From positions 10,795 through 74,794 of the forward strand of contig NZMJ01000058.1 in assembly GCA_002692855.1 (NCBI GenBank): DNA of 64,000 bases, given 5' to 3'. Source of the stretch: Maricaulis sp. (lineage in GTDB: Bacteria; Pseudomonadota; Alphaproteobacteria; Caulobacterales; Maricaulaceae). Position numbers and translations under genes: made by a program. This document shows, piece after piece, positions 1 to 10,232 of this stretch. The notes beneath the pieces are model-generated. The model was not told the DNA's origin and searched no databases. It was given only the letters and a program-made list of their open reading frames with translations. Numbering within the stretch: the stretch's first letter is position 1; each line of letters starts with the position of its first letter.

Positions 1-186
<186 letters not shown>

Positions 187-2112
187 TCACGCGCCTTGCG
201 GTGCGGCACCGTCGGTTGCCGGGCCTTCGTCGTCTTCTTCGTCGGTGACAGGCACAGCGCCGGTCGGCGTCGGGCCGGTCGTCGGGGTCGTATCGGACGG
301 CCGCGACGGGGGATTGCCCTTCAACAGCTCGTTGATTTCCTCACCGGAGAGCGTTTCGTACTCCAGCAGACCTTCTGCCAGCGTCTCCCAATCCTTCTTC
401 TTCTCGGTCAGGATCCTGCGGGCGGTCGCATTGGCGTCGTCGATCAGGCTGCGCACTTCCTCCTCGATGATCCGGGCGGTATCGCCGGAAATCGATTTAG
501 AGCGCGTCAATTCCTGGCCCAGGAAGACGTTCTGCCCACCCCCGTCCGAGTAGTCGATGGTTCCCAGCTTGTCGGAGAAACCCCACTGCGTGATCATCGC
601 GCGAGCGATGCGGGTGGCCATCTGGATGTCGGATGACGCGCCGGACGTGATCTTGTCCTTCCCGAACTTCAATTCCTCGGCAACGCGCCCGCCCATTGCG
701 ATCGCGAGGTGCGACGTCATCTGGGTGAAGTTTTCGGACAGCTTGTCGGCTTCCGGCAGGCGCATCACCATGCCGAGCGCACGGCCCCGCGGGATGATGG
801 TCGCCTTGTGGACCGGGTCGGACTCCGGGACGTTCAGCGACACGATGGCATGACCGGCCTCGTGATAGGCGGTCAGGATCTTCTCCTTTTCGCCCATGAC
901 CATGGAGCGGCGTTCCGGCCCCATCATCACCTTGTCCTTGGCGTCCTCGAGTTCCGCCATCGACACGACGCGCTTGTTGCGCCGGGCGGCCAGCAGCGCA
1001 GCCTCATTGATCAGGTTCGCGAGATCCGCGCCGGAGAAGCCCGGCGTGCCGCGCGCAATCGTCTTCGGATCAACATCGGTTGCGACCGGCACATTGCGCA
1101 TGTGCACTTTGAGGATCTTCTCGCGGCCTGTGATGTCCGGATTGGGCACAACGACCTGGCGATCGAAGCGGCCCGGACGCAGCAGCGCCGGGTCGAGCAC
1201 GTCGGGTCGGTTGGTCGCGGCAATCAGGATGATGCCTTCATTGGCTTCGAAGCCGTCCATCTCGACGAGGAGCTGGTTCAGCGTCTGCTCGCGTTCGTCA
1301 TTGCCGCCGCCGAGACCTGCGCCGCGCGAACGTCCCACGGCATCGATTTCGTCGATGAAGATGATGCAGGGCGCATTTTTCTTGGCCTGCTCGAACATGT
1401 CGCGCACGCGGCTCGCGCCGACGCCGACGAACATTTCAACGAAGTCCGAACCGGAGATCGTGAAGAAGGGGACATTGGCTTCGCCCGCGACAGCGCGCGC
1501 GATCAGCGTCTTGCCGGTACCCGGAGGGCCAACCAGCAACGCACCCTTCGGAATCTTGCCGCCGAGGCGCTGGAATTTGGACGGGTCCTTCAGGAATTCG
1601 ACGATCTCCTGGAGTTCTTCCTTGGCCTCGTCGACGCCCGCGACATCCTCGAACGTCACGCGGCCCTGCTTTTCGGTCAGCAGGCGCGCCTTCGACTTGC
1701 CGAAGCCCATCGCGCCGCCACGACCGCCGCCTTGCATCTGGCGCATGAAGAAAATCCACACCGCGATGAGAAGCAGCATGGGGAACCAGTTGAGCAGAAC
1801 GCTCAAAATCGTCGGCCCGTTCTCGCCCGGCTCGGCGGAGATTTCGACGCCATTGTCGCGCAGAGTCGAGATGAGCTGGTCATCCTGCGGCGGCAGATTG
1901 GCGATCACCGTGACGCCGTCGGCCGTCTGGCCGATGATGCGGTTATCCTGGATTTCCGCGCGGTTGATGGCGTCGGCCTCGACCTGGTCGAGGAATTGCG
2001 AATAGCTGATCTGGGAAGCGTTCGCCGCCTGCGGAGGGCCTTGCAGCAGGTTGAACAGGGCCACGAGCAGCAGGAGCACAATGCCCCAGATAAGTAGATT
2101 GCGAAGATTCAT
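187..2112 (-). CDS. ftsH: ATP-dependent zinc metalloprotease FtsH
   Basis: 641 aa, full length for the family. It is a membrane-anchored AAA+ protease that degrades unassembled membrane proteins and regulators, facing the cytoplasm. Visible: TM1 at about 7-22, a periplasmic domain, TM2 at about 105-123, Walker A GPPGTGKT at 195-202, Walker B ending DEID at 254-257, the second region of homology with [17 protein letters not shown] at about 301-317, and the zinc site HEAGH at 417-421. The C-terminal tail is rich in Pro/Thr/Asp, low in complexity and likely disordered. Its start overlaps the tilS stop by 4 bp. Confidence 0.98.
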   Translation of the reverse strand: MNLRNLLIWGIVLLLLVALFNLLQGPPQAANASQISYSQFLDQVEADAINRAEIQDNRIIGQTADGVTVIANLPPQDDQLISTLRDNGVEISAEPGENGPTILSVLLNWFPMLLLIAVWIFFMRQMQGGGRGGAMGFGKSKARLLTEKQGRVTFEDVAGVDEAKEELQEIVEFLKDPSKFQRLGGKIPKGALLVGPPGTGKTLIARAVAGEANVPFFTISGSDFVEMFVGVGASRVRDMFEQAKKNAPCIIFIDEIDAVGRSRGAGLGGGNDEREQTLNQLLVEMDGFEANEGIILIAATNRPDVLDPALLRPGRFDRQVVVPNPDITGREKILKVHMRNVPVATDVDPKTIARGTPGFSGADLANLINEAALLAARRNKRVVSMAELEDAKDKVMMGPERRSMVMGEKEKILTAYHEAGHAIVSLNVPESDPVHKATIIPRGRALGMVMRLPEADKLSENFTQMTSHLAIAMGGRVAEELKFGKDKITSGASSDIQMATRIARAMITQWGFSDKLGTIDYSDGGGQNVFLGQELTRSKSISGDTARIIEEEVRSLIDDANATARRILTEKKKDWETLAEGLLEYETLSGEEINELLKGNPPSRPSDTTPTTGPTPTGAVPVTDEEDDEGPATDGAAPQGA

Positions 2113-3503
2113 GTCCGCCAGTTCCGTAAGGGTTCCAGTGTCGAGCCCGCCTGATATGGGGGTTCACACTCCATATTGCGAGCCCCGTCGTCACACGGGC
2201 TTTGTGTTTCAATCCGATCAAACCATGCCGGCGCGATTCCGGCAAAAAGTGTCCGCTCGGCGAGCCGCTCATGCAGCGGTGTCATTGTGACACCGGGCAC
2301 GGCGTTCAGGCCAGCCACCGCAAGCACCGTGCCGCCATTGCGAAGCGCGACCAGTGTGGATCGTGCCATCCCTGGCACGTCGCCGAGACGATCTGAATGC
2401 GCATAGCCGCGATAGTCCCGGCCGAGCGGGGCGATTTCGAGGCCGGTTCCGGACGCCTCGCATTGCCATCGTCCGTCCCAAGTCACGTCCGCCCCGGCCT
2501 GCAAGGTCACGCTTTTCGGCAACGACCGCCCCGGTTCGCGCACCAGCCAGGTGCCGCCGCGCCAGTGGGTCAGGGCCGCGCCGCCGCCACTTGCCGCGCT
2601 GCCGGATGCCAATGCGGTGCTGATGGCCTGCACGGCTTTGGCGGCTGGCAGCGGAATGCCCGAGACAGCGGCGATCGCAGCGGCGATCACTTTTGGTCTG
2701 ATGGTGCCGGTCAGGGCTGCGAGTGCGTCCGTATCGATCCGTGCCCCGCCCCAGGGCATCAGTGCGATACCTCGGTGAAAGGCATGTCCAGCGGCTTCCG
2801 AGCGCTCGTCATCGATCCGGGCCAATGTGTCCGCCAGCCGGGACAGGCGCGCCGTATCGACCCCTCGCGCCGCGAGACCGGTCAGCGTCTGGCGAACCCG
2901 GACGCGGGTGAACCGCCGGTCGGCATTGGATGGATCGTCGATCCAGTCATGTCTCTGGCTCTGCAGCCATCGCCTGATGCCGGCGCGGGTCTGATCGATC
3001 AGCGGCCGGACAAGGGTCAGGCCATGACCCTCCGGCCAGAGCGGATGGGGCGAGGCGGGGCGCATGCCCGAGAGGCCGGACAGGCCTCCGCCCGCGGTCA
3101 GGCGCATCCACAGGTTTTCGGCCCGGTCATCTGCGGTGTGGCCCAGAACGATGATACGCGCGCCGACCCGCCGCGCCTCGTCCGCGAGGGCCTTGAGACG
3201 AAACTGCCGTGCTGCGGCCTGGAGACCGGTTTCGGGTGCCGGACCGGTGCGGCGCACGATCCGGACCGGAATGCCGTCCGCCTCGGCCATCGCGGCGGCG
3301 CGGGCAGCCTCGGCCGCGCTTTCGCGGCGCAGGGCGTGATCGGCCACCAGTGCGTGGACGTCGCGACCGGTCATGCGGGCCCAGCGGGCGGCAAGGATCA
3401 GGAGGGTGCGCGAATCGGCTCCGCCCGACAGCCCCACCAGAACCGGACCATCGGTGGTGACGAGCGAGTCGAGACGCGCTGCGGTTTCAGCGCCTAGCGG
3501 CAC
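2109..3503 (-). CDS. tilS: tRNA(Ile)-lysidine synthase TilS
   Basis: 464 aa. TilS converts the wobble cytidine of the CAU-anticodon isoleucine tRNA to lysidine using ATP, and is normally essential. The PP-loop motif SGGADS is at residues 26-31, followed by the family's ADHALR and [11 protein letters not shown] segments. The remaining half is less conserved, as expected for the substrate-binding C-terminal domain. The start overlaps the 3' end of cpoB by about 10 bp and the stop overlaps ftsH by 4 bp (ATGA), so translation is probably coupled along the unit. Confidence 0.95.
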   Translation of the reverse strand: MPLGAETAARLDSLVTTDGPVLVGLSGGADSRTLLILAARWARMTGRDVHALVADHALRRESAAEAARAAAMAEADGIPVRIVRRTGPAPETGLQAAARQFRLKALADEARRVGARIIVLGHTADDRAENLWMRLTAGGGLSGLSGMRPASPHPLWPEGHGLTLVRPLIDQTRAGIRRWLQSQRHDWIDDPSNADRRFTRVRVRQTLTGLAARGVDTARLSRLADTLARIDDERSEAAGHAFHRGIALMPWGGARIDTDALAALTGTIRPKVIAAAIAAVSGIPLPAAKAVQAISTALASGSAASGGGAALTHWRGGTWLVREPGRSLPKSVTLQAGADVTWDGRWQCEASGTGLEIAPLGRDYRGYAHSDRLGDVPGMARSTLVALRNGGTVLAVAGLNAVPGVTMTPLHERLAERTLFAGIAPAWFDRIETQSPCDDGARNMECEPPYQAGSTLEPLRNWRT

Positions 3504-4372
3504 CCGATCCGCTGCGCCTCACGGTTGGCCCGCGCCCGGGCGTCTGCGCCGGCATTCGGGAACTGGCTGGAAAAGCGTCCCAGCGTCGTGCAGGCGTCAT
3601 TGGTGCGGTCGAGATTGGACAGCGAGGATGCCAGACGGACAAGCGCGTCAGGCGCCTTGGAGCCGCGGCCATCGGCGCGCAAGGACGCGATATAGGCGTC
3701 GGCGGCTTCGGCATAGTCACCGTTGATGAAATGGGTTTCACCCAGCCAGAACTGCGCTTCATCGGCACGCGCATCTTCCGGATGGCTGGCAAGGAAGGTC
3801 TGGAATCCTTCCTGTGCGCCAAAGAAGTCACCGTCCAGGAGGCGGCTCTCTGCATCGCCGTAAAGCGTGTCGGCGTCGCCGGCCGGCATGTTGCCGCCCG
3901 TGGCCGGAGCAAGATTGGATGCCCCGCCGAGCGGACGGGTCGCGGCCGCGCGCTCGTCAGCATAGGGATCATCAGGATTGGTCACGGCGTAACCGCCCGT
4001 CAGATCGGCCGGACCACCTGCGCGGCCATTCGAGCCACCCGGCATCCCGCCGGCTCCCGCATTGGCTGCGCCTGAATTTCGTGCCGGGTTGCGGGCCGAA
4101 TTCTCGACCGCGCGCTGGAGGCTTTCGAGTTCCTGGCGGAGACGCCGGTTCTCATATTCCATTTCTTCGATCGTGCCCCGCAGATTGCGCATTTCCTGCT
4201 CGAGCGCGTCCATGCGCATCAGCACAGGATCGCCCGCCATCGAGCGGGCCTCCATCTGGGCGATGCGCGCCTCGGCGGCATCAAGCCGTGCAGCCATTTC
4301 GCGGCGCGACTGCGCCTCGACCGGTGCGGCGAGCAGGAAAACGAGCGGGATCAGGGCGAGATATCGGATCAT
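3494..4372 (-). CDS. cpoB: Cell division coordinator CpoB / YbgF
   Basis: 292 aa from the ATG at 4372. An in-frame GTG lies three codons upstream, but the AGAG-type ribosome site fits the ATG better. CpoB is periplasmic, binds TolA and couples outer-membrane constriction to peptidoglycan synthesis. Visible: a signal peptide ending around PVEAQ, an N-terminal coiled coil (repeated heptads such as RMDALEQEMRNLRG), a Gly/Asn/Ala-rich linker, and a C-terminal TPR region with YGDAESRLLDGDF, FWLGETHFINGDY and ALVRLASSLSNL. It lies directly downstream of pal, separated by a terminator-like hairpin. Confidence 0.95.
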   Translation of the reverse strand: MIRYLALIPLVFLLAAPVEAQSRREMAARLDAAEARIAQMEARSMAGDPVLMRMDALEQEMRNLRGTIEEMEYENRRLRQELESLQRAVENSARNPARNSGAANAGAGGMPGGSNGRAGGPADLTGGYAVTNPDDPYADERAAATRPLGGASNLAPATGGNMPAGDADTLYGDAESRLLDGDFFGAQEGFQTFLASHPEDARADEAQFWLGETHFINGDYAEAADAYIASLRADGRGSKAPDALVRLASSLSNLDRTNDACTTLGRFSSQFPNAGADARARANREAQRIGCR

Positions 4373-4424
4373 GGCGGTCACTCTGTCTGGATAGCGGGGC
4401 CAAAATACGGCGGCAGGGATTAAC

Positions 4425-4462
4425 GAAAACGCCCGCCCGGCGCGAACCGGACGGGCGTTTCG
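4425..4462 (-). terminator. Rho-independent terminator after pal
   Basis: A 12-bp stem (4429-4440 with 4447-4458, one G-T pair) closed by a 6-nt loop. Read on the minus strand it is followed by TTTTCGTT. It lies between the pal stop (4497) and the cpoB start (4372), so it would separate or attenuate tolB-pal from cpoB-tilS-ftsH-folP. Confidence 0.75.
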
Positions 4463-4496
4463 TTCGATGCATCACATCGGCAACAGACGGGTCGAA

Positions 4497-5018
4497 CTAG
4501 CTGTTCGAACCGCCGGAGATCGAGGTGATGGCATTACGGTTCTGCGCCCAGCAGGCCTCGTTGGACTGCATGCAGGTCGGGCGTTCCTTGCCGTAGGACA
4601 CGGTGGAAATCCGCGACGGCGAAACGCCGAGGCTGACCAGGTAGTCGCGCGCCGAGTTGGCACGGCGTGCACCGAGCGCGAGGTTGTATTCGCGGGTGCC
4701 GCGTTCGTCGGCATTGCCGGCGACCAGGATCGTCGTGCCCGGATAGGCGTTCAGCCACTCGGCCTGGCGGCGGAGGGTTTCACGCGCTTCGGGGCGCAGC
4801 GAATACTGGTCGAGATCGTAGAACACGCGGTCGCCAGCAGTGGCAACGAAGTGTTCGGGGCTACCCGGACGCGGACCCGGATTGTCCGGGGTGGTGCGCG
4901 GCGGGTTGCTGGGAACTTCCGTCCGCGTCGGCGGCGGCGGGGTCTCTTCAGGCGGCGTCGAGGCGCAAGCCGCTGCGAGGGCGGCGATGCTGGCTACGGC
5001 GAGAAACTTGATATTCAT
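4497..5018 (-). CDS. pal: Peptidoglycan-associated lipoprotein Pal
   Basis: 173 aa from the ATG at 5018, preceded by AGAAGGGA about 10 nt upstream. The open frame extends further but lacks a signal peptide, so this start is preferred. Pal is an outer-membrane lipoprotein that binds peptidoglycan and TolB. Visible: a signal peptide with lipobox LAAAC (C18), a Pro/Thr-rich linker (about 22-55), and an OmpA-like domain with NADERGTREYN at 102-112 and GARRA at 116-120, the peptidoglycan-binding region. A 146-bp gap separates it from tolB. Confidence 0.97.
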   Translation of the reverse strand: MNIKFLAVASIAALAAACASTPPEETPPPPTRTEVPSNPPRTTPDNPGPRPGSPEHFVATAGDRVFYDLDQYSLRPEARETLRRQAEWLNAYPGTTILVAGNADERGTREYNLALGARRANSARDYLVSLGVSPSRISTVSYGKERPTCMQSNEACWAQNRNAITSISGGSNS

Positions 5019-5164
5019 GCGTGCGTCATCCCTTCTATGCCGAGCCCGTTCCGGCGCGCGGCGTACTTCCCTTTGACCACAATTTGCGGCGTATTCGTGA
5101 CCGCCGAGCCTCTCATTGTCGGGAGTTGCGGGCTCAATTGACACAAACGTTAACGCCGTATCAC

Positions 5165-6520
5165 TCAATCGATCAAGGGCGACCAGGCCGGATCCGAAGC
5201 CGCACCCCGGATCGGGGCAGGCCGCAGATTGAATCCGGCAAGGTCGATATTCCAGATCGCGTACTGAGTTCCGTTGGGTGACCGATCACCCCGTGTGAAG
5301 AGCAAGACCCGTCCGTTTGGCGACCAGGTCGGGCTGTCCACGAAATAGCCTTCATAGAGGATGCGTTCCTGTCCGCTGCCGTCGGCGCGGACCACGCCCA
5401 GCGCGAAACCGCTGCCGCGCTGCTTGACGAAGGCAATCAGATCGCCGCGCGGTGACCAGACCGGTGCGGTGTAACGCCCTTCGCCGTAGGTGATGCGCTC
5501 GGCAGGACCGCCATTGGCGTCCATGACATAAAGCTGGGAGCCGCCACCGCGCGCTGACGAAAACGCGATCTGGCGCCCGTCGGGCGAGAAGGACGGTTCG
5601 ACATCGTCTGCCGGGTGATCGGTCAGGCGGGTCAGTTGGCGCGACCGCAGGTCAAAGCGGTGAATGTCGTGTCCCGACTGGCGTTCGATCGACACCACCA
5701 GGCTTTGCCCGTCCGGCGAGAAACGCGCCGACAGCGATTGGCCATTGGCATCCACCTGCGCCAGTCCGCGCGCACCGGTTGCGAAAAGGGCTTCCTGGCG
5801 GCCGGTCTCCAGATCGTAGAGATAGGTCGTCGCATTGCCGTCAATGAAGGAGACATAGGCAATCTGCTGTGCGCTCGGCGAATAGTTCGGCAGCAGCGCC
5901 ATGTAGGACCGGTCGGTCAGATAGGACGGGTTTGCACCGTCCTGGTCCATCACGGCCAGCCGCCGGGTGGGAATGCCGTCCGGACCCGTGCCCTCGGCGA
6001 CGTAGACCACGCGGGTATCGAAATAGCCGCTCTCGCCGGTCAGGCGCTCATAGACCGCGTCGGCGACCTTGTGCGCGACCCGGCGCCAGTTTTCGGGCGC
6101 CGTGACGAATTGCAGGCCGAGCATCTGTTCTTCAAGGCGCGTATCCCAGAGCCGGAAGGAGACCAGCAGGCGGCCGTCCGGCTGCTGCGTCACCCGTCCC
6201 GCCAGAAGCGCGTCGGCATTGATGATCCGCCAGTCCTGGAAACGCGGCCGCAGGTCGATATTGGTAATGTTCTCGATGAAGGCATTTTCCGGCACGGTGA
6301 TGAACAGGGCCGACGACGCCAGGTCATTGCGAACCACTTCGGCAATGTCTGCCCCGTGAAGCTCTCCTGACCCGGTTTCGATGAAATCGGGAATGGCAAT
6401 CGGCGTCGGTTCCAGATTGCCGCGGTCGATCGTGACCTGAAGCGGCTGCTGTGCCGCCGCGGCTGCGGCGAACACGAGGGTCATGATGATCACGTAGATC
6501 GGTGCAAAGAGGCGGTTCAT
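5165..6520 (-). CDS. tolB: Tol-Pal system translocation protein TolB
   Basis: 451 aa. The ATG at 6520 is chosen because a clear signal peptide (MNRLFAPIYVIIMTLVFA, then AAAQQ) begins there. TolB is periplasmic and shuttles between Pal and TolA during envelope constriction. An N-terminal alpha/beta domain (about 25-165) precedes a beta-propeller with repeated blades such as SFSPDGRQIAFSS and SPTWSPNGRVLLFTR. It is about 37 bp downstream of tolA and belongs to the same leftward operon. Confidence 0.97.
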   Translation of the reverse strand: MNRLFAPIYVIIMTLVFAAAAAAQQPLQVTIDRGNLEPTPIAIPDFIETGSGELHGADIAEVVRNDLASSALFITVPENAFIENITNIDLRPRFQDWRIINADALLAGRVTQQPDGRLLVSFRLWDTRLEEQMLGLQFVTAPENWRRVAHKVADAVYERLTGESGYFDTRVVYVAEGTGPDGIPTRRLAVMDQDGANPSYLTDRSYMALLPNYSPSAQQIAYVSFIDGNATTYLYDLETGRQEALFATGARGLAQVDANGQSLSARFSPDGQSLVVSIERQSGHDIHRFDLRSRQLTRLTDHPADDVEPSFSPDGRQIAFSSARGGGSQLYVMDANGGPAERITYGEGRYTAPVWSPRGDLIAFVKQRGSGFALGVVRADGSGQERILYEGYFVDSPTWSPNGRVLLFTRGDRSPNGTQYAIWNIDLAGFNLRPAPIRGAASDPAWSPLID

Positions 6521-6557
6521 GGCGAGGCGGGCTCCTGGGTTCGGGCGGCCGGTTCGA

Positions 6558-7406
6558 TCAGAAAGTATCATTGCGGAAAGTGACATCGATAAGGCGCCAT
6601 TGCGCGTATTGTTCCGATGGCAGGCGATAGGGCGCGCAATCGATGATCGCGGCGAGGGCGCGTTCCTGTGCCACCTGCCAATACGGATCGCCTGACGCCC
6701 GGATCCGGCCGGCATTTTCCGCCACCGGCGGCGCGGCCAGCGAGCCGTCCCGGTTCAACCGAACCTGCACATTGACGATCAGGCGCTCCGGATTCGGTGC
6801 GTCGCGTGAATTTCGCCAGCAGCGATTGGCCTGGCTGCGGATCAGGTCTGCGAGCGTCGCCGTGTCGGCCGTTCCGGCCCCTACGGCGCGCTGGGTCTCG
6901 CCTTGCAGCGACGCGGTGCGCGACGCAGGCGTATCCCGCGACTGGTTGACCAGGTCTGACAGGCTGTCGAGGTCGAGCGCGTCGGGCTGGGCCTGGGTCG
7001 CGGGTTGCTGGCGCGGCGGCTCGGGACGTTCGCGCGGCTCGGGCGTTTGCTGGGTCGGCGTAACCGGATCCTCGCGAACCTCGGGCTCGGCGGCTTCGGG
7101 TTCGGGCTCGGCTTCGGTCGGGTCGGGGGCCACAGCCTCGGGCTCCGCCTCTGCCGGAGCGGGTTCAGGCTCGGCAGGCGGCGCCTCGACGACGGCCTCG
7201 TCGACCGGGGTTTCCTCGACCGGAGGCGTCTCGACGACAGGTTCGGGCGTCCGAGCGCGCACATTGGTGATGTCTGACAGGGTCACCAGGTCGACGGGCA
7301 CGACATGACCGGACGCGAACGGGCGTACGGCCATCGGGATATAGATAAACCCGCTGACAACAACGGCGCCATGAAGCGCCAGGGATATGGCGAGCGCGCG
7401 GCGCAA
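6558..7406 (-). CDS. tolA: TolA-like protein with TonB-type C-terminal domain
   Basis: 282 aa. TolA spans the periplasm and links the TolQR motor to TolB/Pal. It has one N-terminal TM helix (about 5-25), then a long Pro/Glu/Ala linker (about 55-140). The C-terminal globular domain at about 185-282 contains LADLIRSQANRCW, VQVRLNRDGSLA and ALAAIIDCAPYRLP, as in TolA/TonB domain III. The linker is Glu-Pro-rich rather than the Lys-Ala helix of Escherichia coli, which is usual in alphaproteobacteria. It lies between tolR and tolB. Confidence 0.9.
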   Translation of the reverse strand: MRRALAISLALHGAVVVSGFIYIPMAVRPFASGHVVPVDLVTLSDITNVRARTPEPVVETPPVEETPVDEAVVEAPPAEPEPAPAEAEPEAVAPDPTEAEPEPEAAEPEVREDPVTPTQQTPEPRERPEPPRQQPATQAQPDALDLDSLSDLVNQSRDTPASRTASLQGETQRAVGAGTADTATLADLIRSQANRCWRNSRDAPNPERLIVNVQVRLNRDGSLAAPPVAENAGRIRASGDPYWQVAQERALAAIIDCAPYRLPSEQYAQWRLIDVTFRNDTF

Positions 7407-7409
7407 CCC

Positions 7410-7838
7410 TTATTGGCCTTGCGAGATCGGGTCTGTGATCAGGCCCAGATTGCCGTATCCGGCCGCGCTGATCCGGCCCATGACCCGCATCACCGAGCCA
7501 TAGTCCGCCGTCTCGTCGGCCCGGATATAGACCCGGCTCTCATAGCCGGCCCCGGCAATCGCCTGCAGGCGCGGCACGAGCGTGTCGATCTCGACCTGGG
7601 TTTCCTGAAGGTAGATCAGGCCGTCCGCGCCGATGGTGATCGTCAGCGGCTCCTCGTTTGCGGGCAAGGAGCGGGCTTCGGTTTCGGGCAGGTCGACCGC
7701 CACGCCGACCGTCAGCAGGGGCGCGGTGATCATGAAGACGATCAGGAGCACGAGCATCACGTCCACGAAGGGCGTGACGTTGATTTCGGCGCGCGGTTTC
7801 CAGCGCCGGCCGATATCGCGGCTGAGCGTGCCCGCCAT
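7410..7838 (-). CDS. tolR: TolR, proton-motive-force transducer
   Basis: 142 aa, the normal length for TolR/ExbD. A single TM segment in INVTPFVDVMLVLLIVFMI (about 19-37) carries the conserved Asp needed for proton coupling, followed by a periplasmic domain. With TolQ it forms the inner-membrane motor that energises TolA. It starts 2 bp after tolQ and ends 3 bp before tolA. ExbD is excluded mainly by the tolA-tolB-pal context. Confidence 0.95.
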   Translation of the reverse strand: MAGTLSRDIGRRWKPRAEINVTPFVDVMLVLLIVFMITAPLLTVGVAVDLPETEARSLPANEEPLTITIGADGLIYLQETQVEIDTLVPRLQAIAGAGYESRVYIRADETADYGSVMRVMGRISAAGYGNLGLITDPISQGQ

Positions 7839-7840
7839 GA

Positions 7841-8509
7841 CTAGGCCTCGTCCCGGTCGGCCAGTGCCGACAATTCGTCGCCGAAGGCTTCAAGGCGCGC
7901 AGCGTAACCGGCCAGGTTGGCCGATAGCGAGTTGAAGAAGATCACGGCCGGAATGGCCGCCAGCAGGCCCAGCGCGGTGGCGAACAGCGCCTCGGCAATG
8001 CCGGGCGCGACAACTGCCAGATTGGTGTTCTGCGACGCGGCAATCGAGCGGAAGGCATTCATGATGCCCCACACCGTTCCGAACAGGCCGACAAAGGGCG
8101 CGGAGGAGGAAATCGTCGCCAGAAGCCCCAGCCCGCCTTCAAGCCGGTTCAGTTCGCGGGCAGCCTCGGCGCCTGCGGCGCGGGCCACGCGTTCACCTGA
8201 CCGGGCTCCCTTCCATTCCCGCAATGCGGCGGCGAAGACGCGGGAAAACGGATCGCGCGGGCGGCGCGCAAATTCATCGGTCAGCGAGTCGATCGACCGG
8301 CCCGACCAGAAGGTTTCCTCGAAATGCTTGGCCTTGCCGCGCGCGGCACGCAGCGAGAACCACTTGTCGATGGCGACGGCCCAGGAGGCGACCGACATGA
8401 TGACCAGCACGCCCATCACGGCCTTCACGACCCAGTCGGCGCGCAGGAAAAGTTCAAGAATTCCGTATTGCTGCGCGGCAGGCGCGAGCTCGACCATGGT
8501 GGCTTCCAT
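7841..8509 (-). CDS. tolQ: TolQ, MotA/ExbB-family motor protein
   Basis: 222 aa. ATG at 8509 with AGGGG about 8 nt upstream; a second ATG four codons in is also possible. TolQ is the pentameric channel of the Tol motor. Three TM helices lie at about 24-45, 130-155 and 165-190. Typical motifs are LATISSSAPFVGLFGTVWG, followed by a run ending ALGLLAAIPAVIFFN. It is first of tolQRAB; the 198-bp region upstream (8510-8707) should hold the operon promoter, but I could not identify one confidently. Confidence 0.95.
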   Translation of the reverse strand: MEATMVELAPAAQQYGILELFLRADWVVKAVMGVLVIMSVASWAVAIDKWFSLRAARGKAKHFEETFWSGRSIDSLTDEFARRPRDPFSRVFAAALREWKGARSGERVARAAGAEAARELNRLEGGLGLLATISSSAPFVGLFGTVWGIMNAFRSIAASQNTNLAVVAPGIAEALFATALGLLAAIPAVIFFNSLSANLAGYAARLEAFGDELSALADRDEA

Positions 8510-8707
8510 GCCAGATCCCCTCGTTTCAATCGCGGACTTGCATAAGGCGTCCGGTTTATGACCGCAAAAGGGTTAACCCGACACTTGCGCGGCGGGACCC
8601 GTTTGCAACCTGACCAGTCGTCCCCGCAAGTCGCGGACCGAATTGGAAAACAGCGCGCGATTGCGGCGATTTGAGGGTAGCGGAACGGTGGAAAGACGCC
8701 GTCGCTG

Positions 8708-9589
8708 TTACGCGTTCTCGTCTGTCGCTTCCGTGCCACCCCGGATCAGGGGCAACGGCTCCTTGAAGGTGAGCGTGCGGTAGGGATAGGGGATCTCGAT
8801 ACCGGCATCATCCAGCGCCTTCTTGATCGCGATGACGACCGAGGACCGGGTCTTGTGCATCTCCTTGGGCGCCGACCCCGCCCACCAGCGCACCGTGTAG
8901 TCGATGGACGAGGCGCCGAATTCGCGGGCATAGACCTCGACACCCTTGTCGGTATCGATGTCGTCAAGTCCCTCAACGGCCTTCTGGATCACGTCGCGGG
9001 CAGCAGCAGCGTCCTCGTCATAGGCAACGCCCACCACAAGGTCGTAGCGGCGTTTCGGCCGGTCCGTCTTGATATCGACCGCATTGGTGAAAAGCAGCGA
9101 GTTCGGCAGCAGCACCAGTTCGCCGGAGAGCTGGCGCAGATAGGTGTCGCGGATGGTGATCTCCTCGACCCGGCCCTGAACGCCGTCCACCTCGATCACG
9201 TCGCCAATGCTCATCGGCTTGCGGATCATGATCATGATACCGGCCATGAAATTCTCGAAGATGTCCTTGAATGCGAGACCGACAGCGATGCCGCCAATGC
9301 CCAGCGCGCCGATCAGCTGCGCGGGTGTGACCGAGGGAAAGACAATCGCCGCGGCGATGAAAATGCCCAGGATCCAGACGAATATCCCGACCAGCGTCTG
9401 GAACAGGTCGATCAGCGCGCGGCGCATCTTCGCCTTGCTCACCGCAGCACGAACCGCGCGCCGTGCGATCATTGCGGCGATCCAGGTCATGATGAGGACG
9501 ATGATCCCCAGTCCGATCAGCGGAAGGGATTGGACGAACCCTACCCAAAGCGTGGTCAACTGTTCGAACAGCGGATCAAAGAATTTCAT
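8708..9589 (-). CDS. Small-conductance mechanosensitive channel (MscS family)
   Basis: 293 aa, close to the 286 aa of E. coli MscS. It forms a tension-gated inner-membrane channel that releases solutes on osmotic downshift. Three TM helices are visible (about 20-45, 60-85, 92-125). The third runs into GLAFKDIFENFMAGIMIMI and is followed by the beta-domain segment MSIGDVIEVDGVQGRVEEI, then the alpha/beta C-terminal domain. It sits between ybgC and tolQ, where most proteobacteria have ybgC-tolQ adjacent, so it interrupts the usual order. Confidence 0.93.
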   Translation of the reverse strand: MKFFDPLFEQLTTLWVGFVQSLPLIGLGIIVLIMTWIAAMIARRAVRAAVSKAKMRRALIDLFQTLVGIFVWILGIFIAAAIVFPSVTPAQLIGALGIGGIAVGLAFKDIFENFMAGIMIMIRKPMSIGDVIEVDGVQGRVEEITIRDTYLRQLSGELVLLPNSLLFTNAVDIKTDRPKRRYDLVVGVAYDEDAAAARDVIQKAVEGLDDIDTDKGVEVYAREFGASSIDYTVRWWAGSAPKEMHKTRSSVVIAIKKALDDAGIEIPYPYRTLTFKEPLPLIRGGTEATDENA

Positions 9590-9706
9590 CGTGACTCCCC
9601 GGAAATTGGCCTGCAGCGATCAGGCTGACGCAAGCGTCCGCCCCGCGATAATTTCTATCGACGCGCCAATTAAACGGGAAAATTCGTAATTTGTTCCGCG
9701 GTCGCC

Positions 9707-10165
9707 TTAATCGCCCAGGGGCGTCACGACCGGCTGCCACGCCTCGACCATGAATTTTGGAGGGCGCTTGGGCCGGCCGGCAGGATCAATGATCACCGCT
9801 TCCAGCGACGCGGTACACAAGGTCTGCCCCTCGCGCACAATGGCCTGCTCCATGATCAGGCGTGGACCGCGATTGGGCCGGTAGAGCGTTTCGACGACCA
9901 GCGCATTGTCGACCTTGGCAGGCGCAATCCAGTCAATCTGCATCGACCGTACGGCAAAGGCGATCGGGTCATCGCTCTCGATCAGTTCGGAATGATGAAT
10001 CCCGAGCGCCCGCAGGCTTTCTGTTCGCCCGCGCTCGAAGAAATGCAGATAGCGGGCGTGGTAGACGATCCCCGAAAAATCGGTGTCCTCGTAATAGACG
10101 CGTACGGGCAGGCGGTGGACTCTGTCCGCGTCCCATTGTCCGCAAGGAGGCGCTGCATTTGCCAT
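9707..10165 (-). CDS. ybgC: Acyl-CoA thioesterase YbgC, Tol-Pal associated
   Basis: 152 aa, hotdog fold. YbgC hydrolyses acyl-CoA or acyl-ACP thioesters in the cytoplasm and is found with tol-pal genes across proteobacteria. The active-site signature is VYYEDTDFSGIVYHARYLHF at about 23-42, with the catalytic Asp in DTDFSG. It is separated from the mscS-like gene by 117 bp with no clear terminator. It is divergent from the histidine kinase gene. Confidence 0.93.
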   Translation of the reverse strand: MANAAPPCGQWDADRVHRLPVRVYYEDTDFSGIVYHARYLHFFERGRTESLRALGIHHSELIESDDPIAFAVRSMQIDWIAPAKVDNALVVETLYRPNRGPRLIMEQAIVREGQTLCTASLEAVIIDPAGRPKRPPKFMVEAWQPVVTPLGD

Positions 10166-10232
10166 TCTTAAGGTCCCTTAAAGCGAGTCTGGACTAGGAC
10201 AGTCCGGGACAATTCTCAATTGGGAGGCGTTG

